Below are positions 54,945 to 63,371 of a stretch of 64,000 nucleotides of DNA, piece after piece. The stretch's first letter is position 1. Each line of letters opens with the position of its first letter. Origin of the DNA: Paenibacillus sp. FSL A5-0031 (GTDB taxonomy: Bacteria > Bacillota > Bacilli > Paenibacillales > Paenibacillaceae). The notes under the pieces are model-generated. The model worked only from the letters and a program-made list of their open reading frames with translations, made no database searches and was not told the origin of the DNA. The stretch covers positions 62,001-126,000 of the forward strand of contig NZ_MRTD01000011.1 in NCBI RefSeq assembly GCF_001956295.1, written 5' to 3'. Made by a program: the position numbers and the translations under genes.

Positions 54945-57275
54945 GTGTTGAGCGGCATACAAATTTTTGCCGATCCAAATAGGCATCTATCTGATTCCAT
55001 GTTAATTTTCAGTAAGATTTCTGATTATCCAAAACTGTACCACACAGTTCGAGAAATGTTAGCAAATAACATCAGCCGCTCGGATATCATTGTTCAAAAC
55101 CAGCAGCTCTTATCATGGCTTAGAGAATTAAACAACTTTGAACCTAATGATATGTTAACGTTTCGTGAAATGACTTTAAGACAGTTTGTTACTAACACTT
55201 GGGGGATTATTCCCCCTTCTTATCTTCTAGATGATGATTTGAAAGAAATTCTAGATATTTTTCCAGTTCTGAAGGATCAAAGTGATTTTGAGAAAAGCGT
55301 ATTGGAACATTATTTTCTTTTCTCTTTTGATTTCACTGAGTTAACGTTAACAACGTTAGAAAAAATCTGCAATGAGGCAAAGTTTGCTGATTATAGAAAC
55401 AAGTCACAACTTAAATGTATAAAATTGATTCTCGATCATCAAAAGGAAAAGGCTTTAAAGTATAATAAAAATATTTCGATATTAATTGAGATTCTGTTTG
55501 AATCGCCTGAAAAATTCATAAAAATAGTGTCAAGCTTTGCTGTTTTGAAAGGTTATACAAACGAGCTTAGAAACAGATTTTTAGAAGGATATATTTACGA
55601 ACTTTCAAGTTTGAGCATTAAGCAATTTTATCCGAATACCAACACTCTTCCTATAGAAATAACAAATGCTATTAGAGTTGAATTAAATAGTTTATTAACC
55701 AGCGCTTCAACCTTAGATGAAGTAGCTGAAATAATTCGATGCACAAGCGGGATATTAGAAAGCGAGTTTGAGACGCTGGTTGAGTTTATCAACTCTCAGA
55801 TACATTTCGATCGTAATAAATTGATTGTAGTAGTTAAATCACACTTTATACGGTTATTGACAAGAAAACCAGAACTATCAACTGAATTAGATTTACTTTT
55901 TTCCCCCGATTTCCCGTCGGCACCTAACTTTGAAGATGCAAAAACATGGTTTGAATGGGCGGAGAATGAATATCTTCCATATCGGCGTTGGCAAGAAACA
56001 CGTAAAGAAAATAATGAACTACTGGATTCTTATGGTATCCTGTTTTCTGACTGGATTGCGAAAAATTACTTCGAAATTAAATATTCTTATCCTAATACTG
56101 TCATGAATTTGTTACCTAATATAAAACAAAAGATTGACCAACAATCTTTCACTTTATTATTAATCATTGATAATATCGGATTACGCTGGAACAATCACCT
56201 TATCAATTTGTTTAAGAAAAACAGCATTAATTTACTACAAAAAGAGAACCTTATTGCTGCTATCCCTACCGAAACTAGGATTTCAAAAACAGCATTACTC
56301 TCGGCAAATTATACATTTTCAAAAAATGAACAAGACTATCGGAAGCTGATTGAACAAAAAACTAGTGAGCAATTCCAAAACAAACAGTTGTTTTATACAA
56401 CAAAGGTGTCTGATTTAAAACAGCTACCGGAAGATGTCAACTTTGCAATTCTAAATTATTTGATGATTGATGAATACATGCATATGGATCAGAATAAAAT
56501 GGCAAGTCCCAAATTAGAGGTTATTTCCAATGAGCTGAACGGTTTAGTTGATTTGGTATGCAAGAGTCTGGCTTATAGACCTCAAATAGATATCTATGTG
56601 GTATCCGACCATGGCTCTGTAAAAATTTCTAATGACAAAGTAATAAACGTTGATGATATATTTTTAGGAGATAAAATTATTGAAGGTACGGAGCGGTATA
56701 TCTGTGTATCAGATGAACAATTAAATCGTTTCCGCAGCAAACTTGAAACAATTGGTTATATCTTTGAGAGAATTCGATATAATCTTGATGCAAACTATGT
56801 GATATTAAAAGGTTACAATTCATTCAGGAAGAACACGGCAGATCAATATCTGCATGGTGGAGTATCTCCAGAAGAAATTCTAGTACCATTACTACATTTT
56901 CATAGATCAACTCACACCGTAATACCACCAAATGTACTTATAAGGGATAACACATTTAGATTTAACGTAAAGAGTCAATTATTATTGCTTATTGAGAATA
57001 CAAATCAAATTCCTGTTCAAAATTTGCAACTTACGATATTAAGTCCTTTCGTTTCTGTCGATAATGATATCTTAATCGTGGAAAAGATTGATTCAATGAC
57101 TAAAATTGATGTCAATATTGAGAATGTCCGAATCATGCGTAAGGGGAGTATTGTTCCGACTGAACTGTCTATTAGCATTCAATATGACTTTGCTTCAAAA
57201 CAGTATAGTTCTGAGATCAAATTGCCAATTGTAATTAAATCAATGCAAGAGAATACGTTTGATTTTGATTTTTAA
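54945..57275 (+). CDS. pglZ: PglZ-domain protein (BREX phosphatase-like)
   Basis: 776 residues; GTG 54945 or TTG 54948 after GGAGGAATAA. The PglZ (alkaline-phosphatase fold) core lies in the middle: LLIIDNIGLRW (~402-412), IDEYMHMDQNKM (~507) and the metal motif VVSDHGSVKI (~550-559). N-terminal ~330 residues are helical; C-terminal ~120 look like a beta-sandwich. PglZ is the defining protein of BREX/Pgl defence. The first motif lacks the arginine-tyrosine often seen after the Asp. Confidence 0.85.
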   Translation: MLSGIQIFADPNRHLSDSMLIFSKISDYPKLYHTVREMLANNISRSDIIVQNQQLLSWLRELNNFEPNDMLTFREMTLRQFVTNTWGIIPPSYLLDDDLKEILDIFPVLKDQSDFEKSVLEHYFLFSFDFTELTLTTLEKICNEAKFADYRNKSQLKCIKLILDHQKEKALKYNKNISILIEILFESPEKFIKIVSSFAVLKGYTNELRNRFLEGYIYELSSLSIKQFYPNTNTLPIEITNAIRVELNSLLTSASTLDEVAEIIRCTSGILESEFETLVEFINSQIHFDRNKLIVVVKSHFIRLLTRKPELSTELDLLFSPDFPSAPNFEDAKTWFEWAENEYLPYRRWQETRKENNELLDSYGILFSDWIAKNYFEIKYSYPNTVMNLLPNIKQKIDQQSFTLLLIIDNIGLRWNNHLINLFKKNSINLLQKENLIAAIPTETRISKTALLSANYTFSKNEQDYRKLIEQKTSEQFQNKQLFYTTKVSDLKQLPEDVNFAILNYLMIDEYMHMDQNKMASPKLEVISNELNGLVDLVCKSLAYRPQIDIYVVSDHGSVKISNDKVINVDDIFLGDKIIEGTERYICVSDEQLNRFRSKLETIGYIFERIRYNLDANYVILKGYNSFRKNTADQYLHGGVSPEEILVPLLHFHRSTHTVIPPNVLIRDNTFRFNVKSQLLLLIENTNQIPVQNLQLTILSPFVSVDNDILIVEKIDSMTKIDVNIENVRIMRKGSIVPTELSISIQYDFASKQYSSEIKLPIVIKSMQENTFDFDF

Positions 57276-57287
57276 GGGGGGATTGCA

Positions 57288-58706
57288 ATGCTCGAACAAT
57301 TTGAACAAAAAGCCCTAGACAATTATGGAGAAGTTGTAATTAATAAGAATCTGGTACATCAGGCTGGTTTTACAGCACGTTCAATTCCCACCTATGTAGG
57401 AGAATGGATACTATTTAATTTCCTAGAAGAAGGTATACTGACTGATGATTCAAGAAAAAAGATAGCTGATTTTATAAATAAATTTCTACCCCAGAAAGCA
57501 CAAAAGGAACAAATTAAAAACCAATTATTGAATATGGAAAGCGTGAAGTTACTTGACGATTATAGTGTTTCTGTTAATTTAAAGACAGGCAACAGGAATT
57601 TGCGAATTCCATTTTTGGACATCAATGATGCGATGATCTCTCCACAAATAGTGGAAGATAATGATTTAATGCTAGCGAGTGGAGTCTGGGGAGTTGGGGA
57701 GTTGTTCTACGCTCCGCCAGATAGTGAAAATAATCGTGGAAGTGTAATACTCCGATCGTTCAAACCATTCCAAATCAATGCTGTTGATTTAGACTATTTT
57801 ATTGAATGCCGTGAGCAATTTACATTTGATGAATGGATAAATCTTATAATATCAAGCATGGGTTTTAATCCTGGCATATACACACTCGAACAAAAAATGA
57901 TTTTAATTACAAGGATTGTTCCCTTTGTTGAGCCTCGTGTCAATCTAATTGAACTTGCACCTAAAGGAACTGGTAAATCATACGTGTATGATAATTTTTC
58001 GAGATATGCTCGTGTTGTGCGCGGTGGGAAAGTCAGCCCTGCTGTAATGTTTTTTCATCAAACCAAGAATACACCTGGCTTAATAGCTAAATATGATGCT
58101 GTTGTGCTTGATGAGATTCAGAGTATACAAGCAGATCCCGAACTGGCTGCTGGTCTAAAAACATATTTAGAGAGTGGGAAGTTCAGCCGTGGGAATACGG
58201 AAGCTACTTCCGAAGCAGGATTTGTAATGCTTGGGAACGTTGCACTCGATGAAAATCGAAACCCGCTTTATCTAGAAGAGGGCATTTTGAAAGAAATACC
58301 TAACTTTTTGCAAGAAACAGCATTTATTGACCGATTACATGGAATTATCCCTGGATGGCAAATGCCCAGAGTGTCTAATGATACTCCTTCGAAAACACTT
58401 GGGTTCAAAGGAGATTTCTTTTCTGAGATACTTCATAATTTGCGTGGTAAAGTGGACTACTCCGATTTTGTAAGTGGTTATATGCATTTAACAAATTGTA
58501 AGGATTTACGGGACTATAAAGCGATTCAGAGACTTGCGACTGGCTTCCTCAAAATCATTTTCCCTGATATGAAAGTCAGTAATGAAGACTTCATTGCACA
58601 CTGCTTAAAACCGGCTGTTGAATTACGCCAGAGGGTCAGAGATGAACTGCATAAGATGGATCCTGAGTATAAAAAAATAAAAATTGAAATTAGTAAAGCC
58701 GATTAG
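57288..58706 (+). CDS. brxL: BrxL-like AAA+ ATPase (short, ~470-residue form)
   Basis: 472 residues from ATG after AAGGGGGG. Walker A LAPKGTGKSYV at ~222-232, Walker B AVVLDEIQS at ~271-279 and the downstream GNVALDEN sensor region. Longer BrxL proteins carry a Lon-like C-terminus; this one ends before it, which matches the ~470-residue family I remember as 'Lon-related' next to PglZ genes. BrxL acts as a DNA-binding motor in BREX immunity. Last gene of the operon, followed by a terminator. Confidence 0.8.
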   Translation: MLEQFEQKALDNYGEVVINKNLVHQAGFTARSIPTYVGEWILFNFLEEGILTDDSRKKIADFINKFLPQKAQKEQIKNQLLNMESVKLLDDYSVSVNLKTGNRNLRIPFLDINDAMISPQIVEDNDLMLASGVWGVGELFYAPPDSENNRGSVILRSFKPFQINAVDLDYFIECREQFTFDEWINLIISSMGFNPGIYTLEQKMILITRIVPFVEPRVNLIELAPKGTGKSYVYDNFSRYARVVRGGKVSPAVMFFHQTKNTPGLIAKYDAVVLDEIQSIQADPELAAGLKTYLESGKFSRGNTEATSEAGFVMLGNVALDENRNPLYLEEGILKEIPNFLQETAFIDRLHGIIPGWQMPRVSNDTPSKTLGFKGDFFSEILHNLRGKVDYSDFVSGYMHLTNCKDLRDYKAIQRLATGFLKIIFPDMKVSNEDFIAHCLKPAVELRQRVRDELHKMDPEYKKIKIEISKAD

Positions 58707-58724
58707 TCTATATATTCTAAATTT

Positions 58725-58751
58725 GAACTGTTTTTGTAGCAGTTCTTTTTT
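58725..58751 (+). terminator. Terminator after the BREX-like operon
   Basis: GAACTG / CAGTTC stem then TTTTTT. Confidence 0.7.
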
Positions 58752-58816
58752 AGTATGCTCAGCGATCGCCCAGTGGTAAAATAGACCTAATTTGTTTTGA
58801 TATAACCAATAACAAT

Positions 58817-59119
58817 GTGGAGGATAAAAATATAGCATTCGAAAGACCAATTACAATTAAAGAAGCAATTGATAATGTATACGGAGAATTTTAATTACAT
58901 AGGTAATTTACAGTTGATTGAAGGTACCGAATCAGCAGAAATCCTACATGGACATTGATAAATGGCTAGATACAGTTTGTTCAACAGACCAAAAGAAGAG
59001 CGATTATAGAAAGAACATTATATACCGGATATTCCTTTGACGATTGACAATTTTCAAGAATTCATTGAAGCAAGAGATGCACTGATTGTGAAAAAACTTG
59101 CTCAAATACTAATAGGAGG
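58817..59119 (+). pseudogene. Remnant of a DUF262 (GmrSD-type) restriction gene
   Basis: Three frames together spell a shrunken DUF262 protein. From GTG 58817: IAFERPITIKEAIDNVYGEF (N-terminal signature), then stop. Next frame: YIGNLQLIEGTESAE (C-terminal core motif), then MDIDKWLDTVCSTDQKKSDY in a third frame, and finally YIPDIPLTIDNFQEFIEARD. Over 400 codons of the usual middle are missing, with at least three frameshifts. A type IV-like nuclease gene was therefore lost from this island. Its RBS GGAGG and position behind the BREX terminator are kept. Confidence 0.75.
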
Positions 59120-59130
59120 CTTGATGATTA

Positions 59131-59358
59131 ATGGCTTTAATTAAAGAGATAGAAAAAGCGGAAAGAAACTCAAGATTGCAGATTGAAGCGAATTGTACTT
59201 ATAATACTTTGATGACAAATGGAAAGAAGTACATTCAATTAAACACATATGGATCTAAAGAACGAGTACATACCAATATTGTGAGTCAATCTATGCAGTT
59301 TGACGAGAAATCTGCAAGGGAGCTATTTGAAATTTTAAAAAATGAGTTTAATTTGTAA
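59131..59358 (+). CDS. Unknown 75-residue protein
   Basis: ATG 59131, TAGGAGG upstream. Begins MALIKEIEKAERNSRLQIE and contains YIQLNTYGSKER and SQSMQFDEKSARELFEILKN; small soluble proteins of this look recur near restriction/defence genes in my memory, without a function. Probably once co-transcribed with the dead DUF262 gene. Own terminator follows. Confidence 0.65.
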   Translation: MALIKEIEKAERNSRLQIEANCTYNTLMTNGKKYIQLNTYGSKERVHTNIVSQSMQFDEKSARELFEILKNEFNL

Positions 59359-59397
59359 ATAGAGATTTGAAAAATGATAATACATACTTACTATTTA

Positions 59398-59426
59398 AAG
59401 AGTCTTACGATGTAAGGCTCTTTTTA
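59398..59426 (+). terminator. Terminator after the 75-residue protein gene
   Basis: AAGAGTCTTAC pairs with GTAAGGCTCTT, then T run. Confidence 0.8.
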
Positions 59427-59467
59427 TTACTTCAAAGTATATACGATTCGATATGGGGACGATTTAC

Positions 59468-59575
59468 ATCTAAGAGTACCTAGAAGTATCTAAAATATCT
59501 AAGGTCATCTAAGGTCATCTAAGGTCATCTAAGGTCATCTAAGGTCATCTAAAGCATCTAAGAGCAATAAGAACT
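59468..59575 (-). repeat. Tandem decamers (CTTAGATG type), right array, inverted relative to the left one
   Basis: Five exact copies of ATCTAAGGTC (59,497-59,546) flanked by degenerate units on both sides. Their complement reads GACCTTAGAT, which shares CTTAGATG with the array at 43,101 on the opposite strand. It stands ~110 bp before the miaB promoter. The 59,427-59,749 gap has no gene. Confidence 0.85.
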
Positions 59576-59680
59576 AGCTTAGACAAATTACAGAGGAAAA
59601 AGAGAATTCGTTTTTAAAGGAAGGTCATTTTCGTTTAAATTTTTTACGTTCCCTGTAGATGGATATACTTATGTCATTTG

Positions 59681-59689
59681 TGCTATAAT
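59681..59689 (+). promoter_or_regulatory. Island-borne promoter for miaB (extended -10)
   Basis: TGCTATAAT: TG extension plus a perfect TATAAT, about 60 bp before the miaB ATG; no good -35 is visible, as usual for extended -10 promoters. Confidence 0.65.
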
Positions 59690-59749
59690 TTTATATTGGG
59701 TTAAAAAAATAATGAGTTATATTTTAGATAGAGGGAAGTGATTTTTAAC

Positions 59750-61360
59750 ATGTCAAAGGAGAACCAAAATACATCGGACTTAAAATCCGACAAGGTTAAG
59801 GATTACTCCAAATACTTTGACTTTTCGGATGCGAAGATCCTAAGTCAAGAAGACGGTAAAACAACTTACCGTATCAAAGGTCGCAATGTCCAAATAAATT
59901 CAACTCCAAATCATAGGGACGAAAAGAAGCGGGGTAAAGAAGATATTCAGGTATTGACGTTCGAAGATGCCAAAACAGAAGAAATTATAGAAATGTTCAG
60001 AGAAATGAACCGTAAAAAGCAACATTATTATGCAATAAAGACTTACGGATGCCAAATGAACGAGCATGACACCGAAGTCATGAAGGGCATGTTCGAAGAA
60101 ATGGGTTATACAGCTACGGAGGATCGAAATCTTGCAGATGTAATCTTACTTAATACATGTGCCATTCGTGAGAATGCCGAAGATAAAGTGTTTGGCGAGC
60201 TTGGCCATTTGAAAGCGCTGAAGACGGAGAAACCGGATTTGCTGTTAGGTGTTTGTGGCTGTATGTCGCAGGAAGAATCGGTTGTAGGACGTATTTTGCA
60301 AAAGCATTCTTTTGTAGATATGATCTTTGGTACGCATAACATTCATAGACTTCCGTACTTGCTGCAAAATGCTTATTTCAGTAAGGAACTGGTCGTTGAG
60401 GTATGGTCCAAGGAAGGCGATATTATCGAAAATATGCCTAAGAAACGCGAAGGAATGCGAGCTTGGGTTAATATTATGTACGGATGCGATAAGTTTTGTA
60501 CGTATTGCATCGTGCCATATACACGCGGGAAAGAGCGCAGCAGACGTCCAGAAGATGTCATTGCTGAAGTGCGCGACTTAGCTAGACGAGGATTTAAAGA
60601 AATTACATTGCTTGGGCAAAATGTTAATGCTTATGGCAAGGATTTTGAAGACATCAACTATCGCTTTGGCGATTTGATGCATGATATGTCCAAAATTGAC
60701 ATTCCGCGTATCCGCTTTATGACGAGCCATCCGCGTGATTTTGACGATCATTTGATTGAGGTGCTTGGAACAGGCGGCAATTTGGTTGAGCATATTCATT
60801 TGCCTGTTCAGTCCGGCAGCACCGAAATATTGAAACGAATGAGCCGCAAGTATACTCGCGAGATGTATCTAGAGCTGGTTGCTAAAATTAAAAAAGCAAT
60901 ACCGGGTGCGATGCTCACTTCAGATATAATCGTCGGTTTCCCTGGTGAAACAGACGAGCAGTTTGAGGATACGATGACGCTGGTGAAAGAAGTTGGCTTT
61001 GATTCGGCTTATACTTTCCTTTATTCTCCGCGTGAGGGTACACCTGCCGCTAGTATGGAAGATAATGTTCCGCTAGAGGTGAAAAAAGCTCGTTTACAGC
61101 GTCTCAATGCACAGCTAGCTGCAAATGCGAGAGAAAAAAATGAGCAGCTTCGCGGCGAAATTGTCGAGGTTCTCATTGAAGGCGAAAGCAAAAACAACGC
61201 TAATGTCCTTTCCGGACGGACGCGTACGAATAAATTAGTGCATTTGGAAGGTCCAAAGGAATGGGTTGGCCAGTTTATTATGGCTAAGGTTACCGAGGCA
61301 CAAACTTGGTATATCAAAGCCGAAAGTATAGAACAGGATGCACAAGAAGCCGTTAGCTAA
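59750..61360 (+). CDS. miaB: tRNA-2-methylthio-N6-dimethylallyladenosine synthase, island-host chimera
   Basis: Radical SAM methylthiotransferase for A37 of tRNAs. ATG 59750 with GAGGGAAGTG upstream gives 536 residues. UPF0004 domain with the Fe-S cysteines in [24 protein letters not shown] and VCGCMSQEE; radical SAM triad [12 protein letters not shown]-terminal TRAM domain. The first ~100 codons come from the island and differ from the native stub at 35,016, most strongly over ~70-95; the rest is host sequence. Followed by ricA. Confidence 0.93.
   Translation: MSKENQNTSDLKSDKVKDYSKYFDFSDAKILSQEDGKTTYRIKGRNVQINSTPNHRDEKKRGKEDIQVLTFEDAKTEEIIEMFREMNRKKQHYYAIKTYGCQMNEHDTEVMKGMFEEMGYTATEDRNLADVILLNTCAIRENAEDKVFGELGHLKALKTEKPDLLLGVCGCMSQEESVVGRILQKHSFVDMIFGTHNIHRLPYLLQNAYFSKELVVEVWSKEGDIIENMPKKREGMRAWVNIMYGCDKFCTYCIVPYTRGKERSRRPEDVIAEVRDLARRGFKEITLLGQNVNAYGKDFEDINYRFGDLMHDMSKIDIPRIRFMTSHPRDFDDHLIEVLGTGGNLVEHIHLPVQSGSTEILKRMSRKYTREMYLELVAKIKKAIPGAMLTSDIIVGFPGETDEQFEDTMTLVKEVGFDSAYTFLYSPREGTPAASMEDNVPLEVKKARLQRLNAQLAANAREKNEQLRGEIVEVLIEGESKNNANVLSGRTRTNKLVHLEGPKEWVGQFIMAKVTEAQTWYIKAESIEQDAQEAVS
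60041..60053 (+). other. Right attachment junction (attR)
   Basis: Codons for T-Y-G-C where island-encoded miaB meets the native remainder. Matches attL (35,289-35,302) at ACnTAnGGnTGnC. Confidence 0.7.
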
Positions 61361-61383
61361 CGGTAAAACAGGAGAGATGACAA

Positions 61384-61878
61384 ATGGCAGAGCAACATAC
61401 AGCAGATAATCAAGCAGCGCAATGTGACCATGATCATGAGCATGGCGAAGGCTGTGGAATTCCAAGTTTCCATACTCGGGATCTCATCGTTCGCGAAGAT
61501 ATTTCGAAAAAAGCAAAAGAATTAGCGAATCTCATCTTTACTTCTGAGGAAGTACAGCACTACCGCCGCGCAGAGCTGCAAATTAACGGCAATGAGCGTG
61601 TGCAGCAGTTAATTACAAAAATTAAGAAAAAACAAAAGGAAGTTGTTGCTTTCGAAACCACTTTCAAAAATGCAGACATGGTTAAAAAGATCGAAGGCGA
61701 AATGGAAGAGCTGCAGGACGAGCTTGACGGTATTCCTATCGTGTCCGAGTTCCAACAAAGTCAAAGCGACATCAATTATTTGCTTCAGCTCGTTATTTCG
61801 ATCATCCGTGATACTGTGTCTGAGAAAATCAACGTTGAGGATGCGTCAGAGCCAGCTCCTGAAGAGTGCAGCGACTAA
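61384..61878 (+). CDS. ricA: RicA/YmcA-family regulator (YlbF domain)
   Basis: 164 residues after AGGAGAG, 23 bp from miaB, so one operon. YlbF/YmcA helical domain (~40-145). Before it lies a His/Cys-rich stretch CDHDHEHGEGCG and the end has EECSD; cysteines at both ends suit the Fe-S cluster held by the B. subtilis RicA-RicF-RicT complex, which tunes RNase Y processing, biofilm, competence and sporulation. Gene order miaB-ricA is as in B. subtilis (ymcB-ymcA). Confidence 0.85.
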   Translation: MAEQHTADNQAAQCDHDHEHGEGCGIPSFHTRDLIVREDISKKAKELANLIFTSEEVQHYRRAELQINGNERVQQLITKIKKKQKEVVAFETTFKNADMVKKIEGEMEELQDELDGIPIVSEFQQSQSDINYLLQLVISIIRDTVSEKINVEDASEPAPEECSD

Positions 61879-61899
61879 AATAAGCTAGACCAGCGTTAT

Positions 61900-61953
61900 A
61901 AGCCGTATGTTTTGCAGCTCTTTTTGGGATGCAGACATGCGGCTTTCATTTTT
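61900..61953 (+). terminator. Terminator after ricA
   Basis: AAGCCGTATGT pairs with ACATGCGGCTT, then T-rich. Confidence 0.75.
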
Positions 61954-62010
61954 ACATATGAAATGTTACTTTTTTCAAATTAACATAACTGGCGGAAGGG
62001 ATTAAGTCAT

Positions 62011-62529
62011 ATGAAATATAGACAAATAAACCAAAACACTGAAGAAGATTTTCAAGATTTAGAATTTGACATCATTGAGAGTCATGAGATAAATCATCGA
62101 AATTATTTTCTTGTGCATGGTCAATATGGAAATGAAATTGTTGGCTTTGAAGTGCTAATAAATAATGATATGATTCCTGGATGGAATCAGGGAGAAATCA
62201 ATCAAGAGGCATTTTATTTTGAGGGAATAACGCTTAAATCAATTGGTAAAGAATCAGATTCGTTCATTAAGGCTTTGTTGGAGCTTTATGGCTATGAGGG
62301 AGAGTTAAAGTGTGATGATGAAATCTCATTTACATGTTTTGCACTAGAGGGTGACCCTAGAAATATTGCAAATGAAGATATTAAATTTAAGGTCTTTTTC
62401 GATGATAATAATGAGCTTGATTTGTATTGCGAAATATATATGAATATATCGGTACAGAATAAGGTTTTTGAATTGAAAGAAAAGGATACTGAATATCGCG
62501 GGAACATTTTAAGAACTTTAGGAAAGTAA
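62011..62529 (+). CDS. Unknown 172-residue protein
   Basis: ATG with GGAAGGG upstream. Acidic, beta-rich, no membrane segment; no family recognised. AT-rich compared with ricA and bioY. Stands alone between two terminators. The size and acidity resemble immunity-type proteins, but that is only an impression. Confidence 0.7.
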   Translation: MKYRQINQNTEEDFQDLEFDIIESHEINHRNYFLVHGQYGNEIVGFEVLINNDMIPGWNQGEINQEAFYFEGITLKSIGKESDSFIKALLELYGYEGELKCDDEISFTCFALEGDPRNIANEDIKFKVFFDDNNELDLYCEIYMNISVQNKVFELKEKDTEYRGNILRTLGK

Positions 62530-62562
62530 CTCGCGAGGCATTTCGAAGTAGATGTCTAAAAC

Positions 62563-62614
62563 AAAAACCGCTATATTCCGATTCAAAATGCATAATCGGA
62601 AAAAGCGGTTTTTT
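62563..62614. terminator. Bidirectional terminator between the unknown gene and bioY
   Basis: AAAAACCGCT and AGCGGTTTTT arms, with an inner CCGATT/AATCGG stem; serves both convergent genes. Confidence 0.85.
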
Positions 62615-62634
62615 GCTTTCATAGCAATACGATT

Positions 62635-63249
62635 TTAAACGTTAAATGTCGATTTCTCTTCGCTGTTTCTTACGGTTGACGAGCGTATATGGACAATGTA
62701 AGGTGTTAAAGAGGTTGCTAAAATAGCGCCTGCCAATGATTTAATCGCATCACCGATGATGAACGGATAGAATCCGACCGTCATCGCTTTCTGGAACGAA
62801 AGATCTAGAGCATTCATGAGCCATGGAATGCCTGGAATGTATGAGGTGATGGAGCTGAATAGCTCGAAAATGATGAAAAAAACTATAAAAGCTAAGGCTT
62901 TATTTCCCTTGGACATTTTACTGCGTAGAAATCCGCCAATCGCTAGGCTAACCAAAAACGAACAGAACGGGAAGGCGAATATAAAGCCGCCAGTAGGTCC
63001 TGTTAGATGAGGGATACCGCCTTGCCCGCTAAATAAGGGCAGGCCGATAGCAGCAAGCAAAATGACGATAAATATGCTGAGGAAAGCGTTGCGCGGCGTT
63101 AGAAAGAGACCGGCTAATCCAACAGCTAAGGTTTGAAGAGTAATCGGGACGAATGAGCCGCCGAACTTTATTGTCAAAGAACTCATGACGATAAACAAAG
63201 CTGCGAACAAAGAAATAAAGACGAGTGAGCGAATGTTGCTGGTTTGCAT
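62635..63249 (-). CDS. bioY: BioY biotin-transport substrate-binding (S) component
   Basis: 204 residues with about six membrane helices. BioY pattern: SFVPITLQTLAVGLAGLFL (~32-50) and LTGPTGGFIFAFPF (~82-95). It captures biotin and works with an ECF energising module. The divergent ATPase gene and the BirA-type operator between them support the assignment. A biotin-responsive repressor should shut it off when biotin is plentiful. Confidence 0.92.
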   Translation of the reverse strand: MQTSNIRSLVFISLFAALFIVMSSLTIKFGGSFVPITLQTLAVGLAGLFLTPRNAFLSIFIVILLAAIGLPLFSGQGGIPHLTGPTGGFIFAFPFCSFLVSLAIGGFLRSKMSKGNKALAFIVFFIIFELFSSITSYIPGIPWLMNALDLSFQKAMTVGFYPFIIGDAIKSLAGAILATSLTPYIVHIRSSTVRNSEEKSTFNV

Positions 63250-63285
63250 AATGATGCTAGTCTCCTTTATGTACTTGCGATAATA

Positions 63286-63319
63286 TTGTTAACCATTTAT
63301 ATTTAAAACAGGTTAACAA
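63286..63319. promoter_or_regulatory. BirA-type biotin operator
   Basis: TTGTTAACC, 16 bp, GGTTAACAA: perfect inverted arms matching the known Firmicutes BirA repressor site. It sits between the divergent bioY and ATPase genes and can control both. Confidence 0.9.
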
Positions 63320-63371
63320 ATCGAATTGTAGCATAGCCTATCGTTTTCGGGAAGAGGTTGGGTGAAATTTT

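Larger units (their letters stand above)
35295..60048 (+). mobile_element. ~24.7-kb integrative island in miaB carrying a BREX-like system
   Basis: Bounded by a split miaB: native 5' stub on the left, island-encoded replacement 5' end joined to native 3' part on the right. A large serine integrase lies just inside the left end. Contents: replication module, a second (split) recombinase, RadC, repeats, unknown genes, defence operon, a dead restriction gene. Visibly more AT-rich than the flanks, especially 44-59 kb. No capsid, portal, relaxase or type IV secretion genes are seen, so it is either a mobilisable island, a satellite or a decayed plasmid/phage. Confidence 0.88.

Noticed and set aside
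46184-58706. DISARM or type I restriction system
   Set aside because: No DrmA/DrmB helicase pair, no HsdR or HsdS; PglZ, BrxC and BrxL signatures point to BREX.
59468-59575. CRISPR-like tandem repeats
   Set aside because: Units are 10 bp and contiguous without unique spacers, and no cas genes are near; these are iteron-like repeats.
35295-60048. Prophage or conjugative element
   Set aside because: No terminase, portal, capsid, tail, lysis, relaxase or type IV secretion genes can be seen.
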